A stretch of DNA of 64,000 nucleotides from CAVTQY01 sp963736975 (GTDB taxonomy: Bacteria; Pseudomonadota; Alphaproteobacteria; Acetobacterales; Acetobacteraceae): the NCBI GenBank assembly GCA_963736975.1, contig CAVTQY010000002.1, positions 372,001-436,000 on the forward strand, in the 5' to 3' direction. A program made the position numbers and the translations under genes. Positions 48,845 through 58,900 of this stretch are shown here, in pieces; positions within the stretch are counted from its first letter, which is position 1; each line of letters begins with the position of its first letter. Below the pieces are notes generated by a model. It made no database searches. It saw only the letters and a list, made by a program, of their open reading frames with translations, and was not told where the DNA came from.

Positions 48845-49454
48845 GCCGATTCAGTTCCTCCAGAAACGACCTCGCCGCGATGCCCGGCGGCCACGGTTCC
48901 CAGGGCCGCATCTCCGCCGGGCGCGGCGTCGGGTCGCGGGTCAGCGGCTTCGCCGCGATGCCGAGACTGCCGCGGACCTCGGCAGCCGACCAGCCCACCA
49001 CATGCACGGCCTCGCTGGCAGCAGCCAGCCGGTCCGCTCGTTTATGCAGTGCCTGTTCTTCTGCGCTCCAGGCCGGCAGGGCGTAGCGGCGCCAGATCGC
49101 CGCACGCAGCCGCTCGGCAAGAGCGGCGAAACCGTCGCCGAGAAACGGCTTGATCGGGGAGATCGCATCGAAGCCGAGCAAACCCTCATCGGCGTCGTGC
49201 AGCAGCTCCCGCAACGCCTGCGGCGGCGATAGCCGTGCACGCTCCTGGCGGCGCAGGGCGAGCACGGTCAGGCTGTGCTGTGCCACCGACAACGGCAGCG
49301 GCCAGCCGGAATGCCCGCCCCAGCGATAGGTGCGGGCCAAGCCGAGCGCGAGATCCTGGTCTTCCCAGTCGAACGGTGTCGGGTCGAGCAGGTCCAGGCG
49401 TTTGCCGGAGGGCAGCAGCACCCAGGCGCGCGGCGCGTCGTCCCGGCGCGTCAC
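48795..49454 (-). CDS. HD-domain phosphohydrolase
   Basis: A 219-residue protein of the YfbR-like HD family. SVAQHSLTVLALRRQ gives the first His and LLHDADEGLLGFDAISPIK the HD pair; such enzymes act on nucleotides or other phosphates. The N-terminus WVLLPSGKRLDLLDPTPFDWE is typical of this group. It overlaps the 3' end of the convergent GST gene. Substrate unknown. Confidence 0.82.
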   Translation of the reverse strand: MTRRDDAPRAWVLLPSGKRLDLLDPTPFDWEDQDLALGLARTYRWGGHSGWPLPLSVAQHSLTVLALRRQERARLSPPQALRELLHDADEGLLGFDAISPIKPFLGDGFAALAERLRAAIWRRYALPAWSAEEQALHKRADRLAAASEAVHVVGWSAAEVRGSLGIAAKPLTRDPTPRPAEMRPWEPWPPGIAARSFLEELNRLTMSLRLQPSREDAAG

Positions 49455-49576
49455 GGCGGCAGGAGCGGCGGCTTGGGGGCGCGGCTCGGGGGCAGACCGA
49501 ACGTGGCGGCAGCCGTGAGGGAGACGACGCGGAGGGGCGGTGCTTCTTGATCGGCCGCCGCCCCCTCCCGCTGACC

Positions 49577-49597
49577 GCCTCCCGCAAGGGGAGGGGG
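49577..49597. terminator. GC hairpin before the CDF gene stop
   Basis: CCTCCCGCAAGGGGAGGGG forms a short strong stem, related to the element at 34141. It lies downstream of the minus-strand CDF gene and could end its transcript. The sequence is widespread as an intergenic repeat. Confidence 0.4.
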
Positions 49598-49611
49598 AAG
49601 AAGGGCGGTGC

Positions 49612-50499
49612 TCATAGGACGGGGACGCCTTGTTGCTTGGCCTTGGCTTCCGGCTCGACGTGGATGGTGATCAGCAGATGCGCCATTTCGGCCCTCAGCG
49701 TCTCTTCTATCCGGTCGCAGATCGAGTGCGACTCCGCGACTGTCATTGTTCCGGGTACGACGAGATGGAATTCGAGGAAGCTGACTTTGCCGGCGTAGCG
49801 CATGCGCAGATCATGGGCCTCCAGAGCGCCGGCGGCGCTTTGCGCGACCAGCTCGCGAATGCGGGCCACCACATCCGCCGGCGGCGCCGCGTCCATCAGC
49901 CCGCCCACTGAGCCGGAGATGGTGGTCATGCCAGACCACAGGACATAGACGCCGGCCAGCGCGGCAATCGCCGGATCCAGCAGCAGCACGCCGGTGCGCG
50001 CCGCCACGGCGACGCCGACGATGATCCCCGTGGCGGTGATCGCGTCGGCGAGCAAGTGGCGCCCGTCGGCGGCGAGGGCCGGCGAACTGAGGCGATCGCC
50101 GCGGCGGATCAGCCAATACCCCCAGCCGGCGTTCAGCACCGTGCCGACGGCATTGAACGCAATGCCGGCGAAGGGTGCGGTGAGCGGCCGCGGGGCACGG
50201 AAATCCAGCCAAGCCTGGTCGAAGATCGAGAGCGCGGCGACGACGATGAGCGCGCCTGTCACGACCGCGGCGAAGAACTCCGCCTTGTCGTGACCGTACG
50301 GGTGGTTGGCGTCGGCCGGCACCGCGGCGAGCCGGACCGCGAACAGCGCGATGGCGGCGGATGCGACGTTGACCGTCGTTTCCAGCGCGTCCGAGTAGAG
50401 CGCGGCGCTGCCGGTTATGCGCCATGCGGCGACCTTGAGCGCCAGCACCACACAGCCGATGACAATGCTGCCGACGGCGATCCGCTCTGTCCGGCTCAC
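49612..50499 (-). CDS. Cation diffusion facilitator family transporter
   Basis: A 295-residue CDF exporter with six predicted helices and a C-terminal cytosolic domain. The metal site DxxxD-type residues appear as YSDALETTVN (helix 2) and HxxxD as DGRHLLADAITATG (helix 5). HPYGHDKAEFFAAV is the family loop. The CTD ends with LLITIHVEPE. It would export Zn, Fe or Mn. The start is a GTG at 50499. It lies 17 bp after purA on the same strand. Proximity to the zur/znu genes is suggestive only. Confidence 0.9.
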   Translation of the reverse strand: MSRTERIAVGSIVIGCVVLALKVAAWRITGSAALYSDALETTVNVASAAIALFAVRLAAVPADANHPYGHDKAEFFAAVVTGALIVVAALSIFDQAWLDFRAPRPLTAPFAGIAFNAVGTVLNAGWGYWLIRRGDRLSSPALAADGRHLLADAITATGIIVGVAVAARTGVLLLDPAIAALAGVYVLWSGMTTISGSVGGLMDAAPPADVVARIRELVAQSAAGALEAHDLRMRYAGKVSFLEFHLVVPGTMTVAESHSICDRIEETLRAEMAHLLITIHVEPEAKAKQQGVPVL

Positions 50500-50516
50500 G
50501 CCCCCTCCGGCCGGCT

Positions 50517-51806
50517 TTATGCTTCGAACGGGTCGCGCACCAGGATCGTGTCATCCCGCTCGGGGCTGGTGGATACCAGCGTGACCGGCGCCTCCACCAG
50601 TTCCTCGATCCGGCGCACGTATTTCACGGCCTGGGCAGGCAGCGCGGCCCAGGAGCGGGCACCGCGGGTCGAGCCGCTCCAGCCCTCCATCGTTTCGTAG
50701 TCAGGGACCACGTCCGCTTGGGCGCCGGGGGAAGCGGGCATCCTGCGAAGCTGCTCGCCACCGATGCGATATCCGGTGCAGATTTTCAGCTCCGGCAGAC
50801 CATCGAGCACGTCGAGTTTGGTGAGCGCGAGGCCGTGGATGCCGCCCACCTTGACAGCCTGGCGGACCAGCACGGCATCGAACCAGCCGCAGCGGCGGCG
50901 GCGGCCGGTGACGGTGCCAAACTCGTGGCCGCGGTCGCCGAGCAACTGGCCGGTGGCGTCGGCCAGCTCGGTGGGGAAGGGGCCGGCGCCGACGCGGGTG
51001 GAGTAGGCCTTGGCGATGCCCAGCACAAAGCCGACGACGCCCGGCCCGACGCCCGCGCCGGCGGCGGCGGTGGCGGCTACCGTGTTGCTGCTTGTCACGT
51101 ACGGATAGGTGCCGTGATCGACGTCCAGCATGACCGCCTGCGCGCCTTCGAACAGGATTCGGGTGCCGGCGCGGCGGGCTTCGTCCAGCCGTTCCCAGAC
51201 CGGCTCGGCATAGGGCAGCACGCGCGGGGCCAGCGCCAGCAACTGTGCCTGCAACGCCGGCTTTTCGAACACCGGCGCGCCCAGGCCGGCCAACAGCGTG
51301 TTATGGTGCAGCAGCAGCTCGTCGAGCTTGGCGGCGATCGTCGCCGGCTCGGCAAGATCGGCGAGGCGGATGGCGCGACGCGCCACCTTGTCTTCATACG
51401 CGGGGCCGATGCCCCGGCCGGTGGTTCCGATCCGCCGCTCCCCGCGCGCCGCTTCCCGCGCGCGATCGAGTGCGGGATGCAGCGGCAGGATCAGGGCGGC
51501 GTTCTCGGCGATGCGCAGGCTATCGGGCGTCACGGTCAGGCCCTGCGCCCGCACGCGGTCGATTTCCGCCAGCAGCGCTTCGGGATCGACCACCACGCCG
51601 TTGCCGATGATGCCGAGCTTGCCGCGCACCAGGCCGGCGGGCAGCAGCGAGAGTTTGTAGGTCTGGTTGCCGACGACCAGCGTGTGGCCGGCATTATGGC
51701 CGCCCTGGAAGCGCACGACGATCTCGGCGCGGCTGGCGAGCCAGTCCACCACCTTCCCTTTGCCCTCGTCGCCCCATTGGGCGCCGATCACCGCGACATT
51801 CGCCAT
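50517..51806 (-). CDS. purA: Adenylosuccinate synthase PurA
   Basis: A 429-residue GTP-dependent enzyme joining IMP and aspartate. GAQWGDEGKGKVVDWLA is the N-terminal GTP/catalytic loop, NAGHTLVV the His site, RGIGPAYEDKVARR, FEGAQAVMLDVDHGTYPYVTSSN and TGRRRRCGWFD complete the pattern. It begins three bases after hisZ, a linkage common in alphaproteobacteria. Confidence 0.97.
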   Translation of the reverse strand: MANVAVIGAQWGDEGKGKVVDWLASRAEIVVRFQGGHNAGHTLVVGNQTYKLSLLPAGLVRGKLGIIGNGVVVDPEALLAEIDRVRAQGLTVTPDSLRIAENAALILPLHPALDRAREAARGERRIGTTGRGIGPAYEDKVARRAIRLADLAEPATIAAKLDELLLHHNTLLAGLGAPVFEKPALQAQLLALAPRVLPYAEPVWERLDEARRAGTRILFEGAQAVMLDVDHGTYPYVTSSNTVAATAAAGAGVGPGVVGFVLGIAKAYSTRVGAGPFPTELADATGQLLGDRGHEFGTVTGRRRRCGWFDAVLVRQAVKVGGIHGLALTKLDVLDGLPELKICTGYRIGGEQLRRMPASPGAQADVVPDYETMEGWSGSTRGARSWAALPAQAVKYVRRIEELVEAPVTLVSTSPERDDTILVRDPFEA

Positions 51807-51809
51807 CGC

Positions 51810-52958
51810 TCAGTCTCCGAGGGGGATTGCCCGACCGTCGCACAGGATATGCGTGCAGCCGAGCCGACGGGCCTCCGCCGCCGCGTCGGTTTCGCCGTCC
51901 TCCAGCGACGCTACTGTGGCGTAGCCCTGGCAGCGGAACTGGGCTGCCGCCGCCGCGGTATCCGCCGGTAGATAAAGCGTCGGACGGGGCGCGCGGGGCG
52001 GGGCGGCGCGCAGGACCGCATCCGGATAGAGAGTGAGCCCGGTTGCCGGTTCGGTCTCGCCGCACAGATAGCGCCCGCCGCGGCCCAGCTCCTCATGACG
52101 GCCGGGCGCGAAGATCGTGATCGCCACCCCGGTGTGGTAGCGCAGGCCGCGGAACTCCACTGGATCAATGGTCAGGCGCAGCGCCGGCGCGCGCGCGCGG
52201 ATGGCCGCCACGGTTTCCGCGAGCCGGTCGGCGAGGTCACGGGCGGTAGTGGGGAGGCGCGCGGACTGCAGCGCGGCGAGGGCGCGGTCGGCGGCGCCGG
52301 CGGCGAGCAACAGCCCGGTCAGTGTTGGCGCGAGCGCGCCGCCATGCCGGGCCACCGCCGCCGCGTCCTTGCGGTCGAGCGCGCGGGCGAGGGCAGCCCG
52401 GTCGGCGCCATCGACCCCGGCGTCGTCGAGCAGGGCGGGCGCCAGCGTCGGCAAAGTGAGATCGAAGCTGACGCGGGTGAGGCCAACGGCGGCGAGCGCC
52501 TCGGCGCCCACCAGCACGATCTCGGCATCCGCCGTCGGGGAGGCGCTGCCGATCAGCTCGATGCCGGCCTGCGCGATCTGGCGGTCCGGGGCGATCTGGC
52601 TGCCGCGCACGCGCAGGCATTGGCCGGCATAGGCGAGGCGCAGCGGGCGGGGTGCATTGGCGAGCCGCGTGGTGGCGATGCGCGCCACCTGCGGGGTGGT
52701 GTCGGCGCGCAGCCCCATCATGCGCTGGCTGTCCGGGTCCATGAGGCGGAAGGTCTGTTCCGCCACCGCCGCCCCGGATCCGGCGAGGAGGCTGTCCTCG
52801 AATTCCAGCAGCGGCGGCTTGACGCGCTGATAGCCGTGCCGGGCGAATACCTCCATCAGCGCCTCGACGGCGGCCGCTTCGGTCTCGGCGTCGGGCGGCA
52901 GCAAGTCACGCAGGCCGGCGGGCAGCAGCGCCGGGTGGTTGGAGGTGTCGTCGGTCAT
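51810..52958 (-). CDS. hisZ: ATP phosphoribosyltransferase regulatory subunit HisZ
   Basis: A 382-residue HisRS-like paralogue without synthetase function, partner of short-form HisG at the first step of histidine synthesis. Motif 2-like region PLRLAYAGQCLRVRG, LLPAGLRDLLPPDAETEA at the N-terminus and a late ELGRGGRYLCGE. It lacks the C-terminal anticodon-binding domain of HisS, which fits HisZ. The start MTDDTSNHPALLPAG (52958) is the family start; a much longer upstream frame is not credible. hisG is not in the window. Confidence 0.9.
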   Translation of the reverse strand: MTDDTSNHPALLPAGLRDLLPPDAETEAAAVEALMEVFARHGYQRVKPPLLEFEDSLLAGSGAAVAEQTFRLMDPDSQRMMGLRADTTPQVARIATTRLANAPRPLRLAYAGQCLRVRGSQIAPDRQIAQAGIELIGSASPTADAEIVLVGAEALAAVGLTRVSFDLTLPTLAPALLDDAGVDGADRAALARALDRKDAAAVARHGGALAPTLTGLLLAAGAADRALAALQSARLPTTARDLADRLAETVAAIRARAPALRLTIDPVEFRGLRYHTGVAITIFAPGRHEELGRGGRYLCGETEPATGLTLYPDAVLRAAPPRAPRPTLYLPADTAAAAAQFRCQGYATVASLEDGETDAAAEARRLGCTHILCDGRAIPLGD

Positions 52959-53069
52959 ACGAGGGGGCTGGTACCAGCTATGCGGGCGAAGGCAAGGATG
53001 ACGGCAACGGAATGTTAACGGATGGTGGGATAAGGTCGCGCGGGGCGGTGTGACTTGGCACGGTGGTGA

Positions 53070-53450
53070 ATGGACGACTGGCCGAAGGAGTCTGATGGGC
53101 AGGGCACGCTGCGGGTGCCGTTCCTGTGGGTGCCGGACGGGGCGCCGGAGCCGGTCGAGTGGCTGGCAGCGCATCCCGATTATATCCGGCTGCGGGCGCG
53201 GTATGTGCCACGGGAGCGGGGTGTTGCACGGGTGGGGCTGGTGCGTGATCAGCTCGCGCAAAGCGGGATCGGGCAGGGGATGATCCGGCCGGACGGACGT
53301 CGGTGGTTCCCGCCTTCGCCTGATATTGATCGGTCGGGATATTTTCAGAAGAGTCCGGTCGCAGCGTTTCTACAGGCGAATGAGGCGTTCGGGCATTTCG
53401 ACCGCAGCACAGCGAAGGTCGGGGTACGAACGCCACGACAATCTATCTGA
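53070..53450 (+). CDS. Hypothetical protein
   Basis: A 126-residue protein starting MDDWPKESDGQGTLRVPFLW. It is rich in Arg and Pro, with VPDGAPEPVEWLAAHPDYIRL and RRWFPPSPDIDRSGYF as notable segments; no family, signal peptide or membrane helix was recognised. It is divergent from hisZ and convergent with the oxidase gene. The coding bias looks real, but function is unknown. Confidence 0.55.
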   Translation: MDDWPKESDGQGTLRVPFLWVPDGAPEPVEWLAAHPDYIRLRARYVPRERGVARVGLVRDQLAQSGIGQGMIRPDGRRWFPPSPDIDRSGYFQKSPVAAFLQANEAFGHFDRSTAKVGVRTPRQSI

Positions 53451-53470
53451 CCATATACCGGCTCTCCGCC

Positions 53471-54724
53471 TCAACCAAACACATGCTCCAACAGAAATTC
53501 GTTTCGAAACTTCCCGGCTGGATCGAACCTGTCTGCCAAAGCCCGGAAATCCGCCAGCCGATCATACAAGCGGCCGATCTGCCCAGCACCAGCATGCATC
53601 AGCTTGCCCCAATGCGGCCGCGCCCCAAGCGGCAGCAGCATCGCCTCGATCTCGGCGGTGATCGCCGCCACGGCATCGGGCTCACGCTTCCAGGTGAAAT
53701 AAATCGCGACCGTGTCCTGGCCATAGGACGGGCTGAGCCAAAGATCATCCGCCGCCATGCTGCGTATCTCGCTCAGATACAGATGCCGGTCGATGCGATC
53801 CGCGATTGCCCGCAACCCGCCCAGCGCGGTCGTGGCGTGCGCGCGCGGAACCATATACTCGCTTTGTATCTGCTCGACCGGGCCCGGTTCCAACTCCACG
53901 GTGAAATGGCATAGGTGCTCGGACCACGGGCCGGCGATGCCGAACGGCGTGAGGCCCTCGGCCGCATCGTCCGGACCGGTGGCGCTCGCATACGGCGCCG
54001 GCGTCGCACCGAAATGTGCCGCCGTGACCACCGAAGGGCCGCCATCCACCAAGCGCGTCTTCAGCCATAATCGGTCGATGTCACGGCTCGACCATTTCGT
54101 CATCAGGCTGACGCTGTAGGCCGCCGACATGATGTCTTGCAGGTTCGCCAGCGCGGCATCCCAGGACAAGCCGATGAAGGCATCCTGGCGCAAGTCGAAA
54201 CTCGGCTGAATATCCAGCGTAACACGGGTCACCACACCGAAGGCGCCCAGCCCCACCACCATCCCGTCGAAGCCCTCATCGCCCCGCCGGACCTCGACCA
54301 GGTCGCCGCCGGCCGTGACCATCTGAAAACCCGCTACCGCGGTAGCGAGATTGCCGTGTTTGTCGCCCGAACCATGCGTCCCGGTCGCGATGGCGCCGGC
54401 AAGCGAGATATGCGGGAGCGATCCCATATTGTGCAGCGCCCAGCCCTGCGATTGCAGATACCGCGCAAGCGCCCCGTAGCGCGTGCCCGCGCCGGCCGCG
54501 ACAGTCCGCCGCACAGGATCGATGACGAACCCGGCGGGCAATGCGCCGAGATCGACCAGATCGCCGGCCGAATCAGCGATGCCGTTGAATGAATGACGGG
54601 TCCCCAGAGCGCGAACCCGCACGGATCGCTCGATCGCGCGGCGCAACTCGTCGATCGAAGCGGGACGATGAATGCGTTGGGCTTTGTAGGCGTAGCTGTG
54701 CGACCAGTTATACTCGCCAGTCAT
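53471..54724 (-). CDS. FAD-linked alditol/lactone oxidase (VAO family)
   Basis: A 417-residue oxidoreductase. The start MTGEYNWSHSYAYKAQRIHRP (54724) overlaps the upstream stop (ATGA). FAD domain: RALGTRHSFNGIADS, where the His is the usual covalent FAD anchor, and LPHISLAGAIATGTHGSG. C-terminal D-arabinono-lactone oxidase block with PHWGKLMHAG. These features match xylitol/sorbitol (alditol) oxidases. It would use oxygen to oxidise a polyol or sugar lactone. Co-transcribed with an unknown 394-residue protein. Confidence 0.87.
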   Translation of the reverse strand: MTGEYNWSHSYAYKAQRIHRPASIDELRRAIERSVRVRALGTRHSFNGIADSAGDLVDLGALPAGFVIDPVRRTVAAGAGTRYGALARYLQSQGWALHNMGSLPHISLAGAIATGTHGSGDKHGNLATAVAGFQMVTAGGDLVEVRRGDEGFDGMVVGLGAFGVVTRVTLDIQPSFDLRQDAFIGLSWDAALANLQDIMSAAYSVSLMTKWSSRDIDRLWLKTRLVDGGPSVVTAAHFGATPAPYASATGPDDAAEGLTPFGIAGPWSEHLCHFTVELEPGPVEQIQSEYMVPRAHATTALGGLRAIADRIDRHLYLSEIRSMAADDLWLSPSYGQDTVAIYFTWKREPDAVAAITAEIEAMLLPLGARPHWGKLMHAGAGQIGRLYDRLADFRALADRFDPAGKFRNEFLLEHVFG

Positions 54725-55905
54725 CCGTCCTGACCGATTCGGAACGCGTTGACGCAGATGCTGAGCCATACTTCCAGCGAAAGCGCGTGCGCGTCTTCAT
54801 AGGGCGCGAAACGGTCTATATGTCCGCGCAGCAGCCCCGGCATCAGCCGGTCCACCGTGCCCGGCGCATGATCCGCGTCGCCGGGCACGACCCACAGCAG
54901 GGTATTCGACCCGTAGCGGTTCAGCTCCGCGTGCAGCGGCAGCACGTCCTGCTCCGCAAGCGGCGCGTTGCGCTTGCAGACAAAGATTTTCTCTCCGGTC
55001 TGAAGATCTTCCAAAAGCTTGCGCTGTAGGAAGCCGAGCCGGCGCGCCTGCTGTGTCAGCAACCCGTCGTGATCAACATCGCCTTCGTATAGGAATGTGT
55101 GGAACACCAACGAATACTGGCGGTCGCGGATCACGTATTCACGCCTCGTCCCCGCGGCTACCCAGAATTCGAGGTTGCGGACATCGCCCAGCCCTTCGAA
55201 GCCGCGCTGCAGCCCCCAGATCAGCCGGTGCAGCTCCAAATTGGAAAATCGCAGCAGGCCCTGCGGCTCCGCACCGCATCGGCGCTGCACCAGGCCGAAC
55301 TCGCAGTTATCCCCCAGGCTCTCGAATTTCAGCATGAACTCGGCGGCGGGCAGGCCAATCAGTTTCCCGACATCTGCTGCGATCACGCCCTTCCAGGCCT
55401 CCAGCCGCTTCGGCGCCAGGTCCCCAACCAGCCGCGACAGCCGAAGATTGCGGAAATTCACCGCCAGCCGGCGATCGTCGCGGTCATGCCCGAAGTCGGA
55501 CGGCCGTGAGGCGTCCGGGTGCTCGAAGACCAACCGGACCGGACCACGGCCGGCGAACAGGCTGGCGGGAATGCGAAATCCTAGATTTGCCGGCGCGGTC
55601 AGCGTGCTCCGGCCGACGAGCGTGCCGCGAGCGAATACGCTGAGACGCTGGTGGGGAAGCTCCGGGGCTTGAAGATAGGGCGCGACGTCGAGTTCCAGGA
55701 CGCAATCGCTCTCCGCGCCAGGGTTCTCGATCCAGAGCTCGCTCCACTCATTGACGGTCCAACGAAAGCCCGGCTCGTTTCCCGACCATCCGGCGCCGAG
55801 GTAATGAGTGTCATCCCCACCGGACCCAAAGGTGATGCGCAGCAGCGCCTCGGCGTTGGCCGGGGCGTGCGCCGTGGTTTGACCAGTTGTCGCTTCAGTG
55901 TCCAT
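54721..55905 (-). CDS. Hypothetical protein with SLGDNCEFGL motif
   Basis: A 394-residue soluble protein. Residues 20-160 look like a beta-sandwich (GAGWSGNEPGFRWTVNEWSE, typical of carbohydrate-associated modules). The second half starts with ESLGDNCEFGLVQRRCGAEP, which resembles the SLGxxC motif of papain-like DUF1796 proteins and occurs in many alphaproteobacterial surface-glycan genes, and continues with LVFHTFLYEGDV. No signal peptide. The ATGA overlap with the alditol-oxidase gene implies joint expression. A role in polysaccharide or glycan metabolism is an inference. Confidence 0.7.
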   Translation of the reverse strand: MDTEATTGQTTAHAPANAEALLRITFGSGGDDTHYLGAGWSGNEPGFRWTVNEWSELWIENPGAESDCVLELDVAPYLQAPELPHQRLSVFARGTLVGRSTLTAPANLGFRIPASLFAGRGPVRLVFEHPDASRPSDFGHDRDDRRLAVNFRNLRLSRLVGDLAPKRLEAWKGVIAADVGKLIGLPAAEFMLKFESLGDNCEFGLVQRRCGAEPQGLLRFSNLELHRLIWGLQRGFEGLGDVRNLEFWVAAGTRREYVIRDRQYSLVFHTFLYEGDVDHDGLLTQQARRLGFLQRKLLEDLQTGEKIFVCKRNAPLAEQDVLPLHAELNRYGSNTLLWVVPGDADHAPGTVDRLMPGLLRGHIDRFAPYEDAHALSLEVWLSICVNAFRIGQDG

Positions 55906-55991
55906 TCAGCTCCTGCGTTGCGACAAATTCAATTCCTGTGGCGAGTAACACGAGCAACGCGAACGCGGGAAGGCAACTGCGCGTGTGTGGA

Positions 55992-58900
55992 TCATTCCGC
56001 CGGAACTACAATCGGCGGTCGTTTCCCGGCCAACCGTTCCAGCGCCAGATAAACAACCGGGGTGGTGTAGAGCGTCAGCATCTGCGAGACGATGAGGCCG
56101 CCGACGATGGCGATGCCGAGCGGCCGCCGCAGTTCCGCGCCGGTGCCGAAGGACAGCGCCAGCGGCATGGCGCCCAGCAGCGCGGCCAACGTCGTCATCA
56201 GGATCGGCCGGAAGCGCTCCATGCAGGCGTCGCGGATCGCCTCGGCCGGTGGAAGGCCGCGGTTCCGCTCCGCTTCCAGCGCGAAATCGACGATCATGAT
56301 GCCGTTCTTCTTTACGATTCCCATCAGCAGGACGATCGCGATCATCCCCATGATGTCGAGCGGCTCGCCGGTGATCAGAAGTGCGAGCAAGGCACCCGCT
56401 CCGGCGGAGGGCAGCGTGGAAAGGATGGTCAGCGGGTGCAGCAGGCTCTCATACAGTACCCCCAGCACGATATAGATCGCGATCAAAGCGGCGGCGATCA
56501 GCAGCGGCTCCGACTGCACCGTCTGTTGCAGCCATTTCGCGTTGCCGGCAAACTCGGTGTGGACGTCGGCGGGCATGTGCAGCTCGTCCGCGGCTTTCTG
56601 CACCGCCGCCTCGGCATCGCCGAGCGCCATGCCGGGCGCCAGGTTGAAACTCAGTGTGGCGGCGGGGAACTGACCCTGATGGCGCACGGCCAGCGGCGCG
56701 TCGCCGCGTTCGAAATGCGCCACCGCCGACAGCGGCACCTGCGTCCCGGCAGTGGAACCGACGTAAACCCGATCCAGCATGGCAGGGCTGGTTTGCAGCG
56801 CCGGGTCGGTTTCGACCACAACCTTGTACTGGTTGCGTTGAGTATAAATGGTCGAGACCTGGCGCTGCGCGAAGGCATTGTTCAGCGCATTGTCGATGTC
56901 CGTTGTCCTGACCCCAAGCCGGGCAGCGGCGGCGCGATCGATCACCACATTCTCCTGCGGCCCGGCGCGGTCCTGGTCGGAGCTGACATCGGTCACGCCC
57001 GGGGTGACCTTGAGCTGCTCCTCCAGGAGCTGGCTCCACCGGCGCATCGCCTGCAGGTCTTGGCTGATCACCACGAACTGGAACTGCGACCCGCCGGTGC
57101 GTCCGCCTCCGCGCAGGTCCTGCGCCGACATCAGATACGTACGGACACCGCCCAACCTGGCGAGTTTTGGCCGCAGGCGCTCAATTACCGCTTCCGAGGA
57201 GATATGCCGTTGGGCGAGCGGCTTCAGGCTGACCATGAGATGGCCGCGATTGAGCGAGCTCCAGCCGCTCGCCACCCCGACCTGCGAGCCCACTCCGGCG
57301 ACCGCGGGATCGGATAGGAGCACATCCACTACCGCCCGCTGCCGTTGTTCCATCGCCGCGAACGAGACGTCCGGCGAGGCAATGGTGGAGCCCATCAGGA
57401 TGCCGGTATCCTCGATCGGCATGAAGTCTTTTGGCACCGTGCGGTAGAGCTGCACCGTCACCACCACGGTCGCCAGCATCACCAGTAGCATGAAGCCGCG
57501 GTGGCGCAGCGCCCAGTTCAGCGTGCGCCCATAAGTGCGGTGGTTGAGCGCCAACAGCCGTTCCATGCCCTTGTCGATGCGCGCCCAGAAGGCGCGGTGC
57601 GGCACTTGGTGCGTGGGCCGCATCCAGCGGCCGCACATCATCGGCGTGAGCGTGAGCGACACCGCGGCCGAGATCAGGATCGCCATCGTTAGCGTCACGG
57701 CGAACTCGTGGAACAGCCTGCCGAGAATGCCCTGCATGAAGATCAGCGGGATGAACACGGCCACCAGCGAGAGGGTGATCGACAGCACGGTGAAGCCGAT
57801 CTGCCGCGAGCCGATCAGCGCCGCCTGCAGCGACGGCACGCCGCGCTCGGTGTGGCGGACGATGTTTTCGATCATCACGATCGCGTCGTCCACCACGAAG
57901 CCCACGCAGATCGTCAGCGCCATCAATGAGAAATTATCGAGCGCATAGCCCATGAACCACATGCCGGCCAGCGTGCCGCAGATCGACAGCGGCACGGTGA
58001 CCGCGGCAGCCAGGATCGGCATCAGCCGGCGCATGAACAGCAGCACCACCAGCAGCACGAGGGCGATAGTGATCGCCATGGTGTACTGCACGTCATCGAC
58101 GCTGGCGCGGATGGTGGCGGTGCGGTCCTGGATGACCTTCACCCTGATGTCGGGCGGCATCCAGGACATGAGCTGCGGCAGCAACCGGCGCACGCCGTCC
58201 ACCGTCTCGATCACATTGGCACCGGCTTCCTTGGTAATGGTCAGCAGTATGGCGGGCGTCTTCCCGTCCCACGCCGCGAGCCTGGTGTTCGCCACGCTGT
58301 TGACCACCGTGGCGATATCGGACAGCCGGACCACCGCGCCGTTACCGGCTTTCAGCACCAGCCGGCGGTATTGCTGCGCCTGGGACATCTGGCCGTTGAT
58401 GCTGATCGTGCCGGCGCGCTCCGGGCCCTGGAATCCCCCTGTGGGCTGCAGCACGTTGGCGGCCTTGATGGCGTTGGTAACGTCCTGAGCGGCAAGCCCG
58501 GCAGACGCCAGACGCACCGGATCAAGCTGCACGCGCACTGCCGGTTTCTCCGCACCGCTGACGGTGACGTTGGAGACGCCATCCACCTGTGACAGCCGCT
58601 GCCCCAGGATCGTATCGGCCGCATCGTAAATCTGCGAGACGGGCAGCGTATCGGAAGACAGCGCGACGGTCATGATCGGCGCGTCGGCCGGGTTGAACTT
58701 GCGGTAGAACGGCCGCGTCGGCAGATCGGAGGGCAGGTCGGTGGTCGCCGCGTTGATCGCCGCCTGCACGTCATGCGCGGCGCCGTTGATGTCGCGGTCG
58801 ATGTCGAACTGCACGACGATCGAGGTATTGCCGATCGAACTGGTGGACGTGATCTCGGTGACGCCGGAGATTTCGCCGAGCCGCCGCTCCAGCGGCGCGG

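Noticed and set aside
55887..57317. 476-codon open frame on the plus strand
   Set aside because: It is antisense to mdtC, with low-complexity Gln/Arg/His composition.
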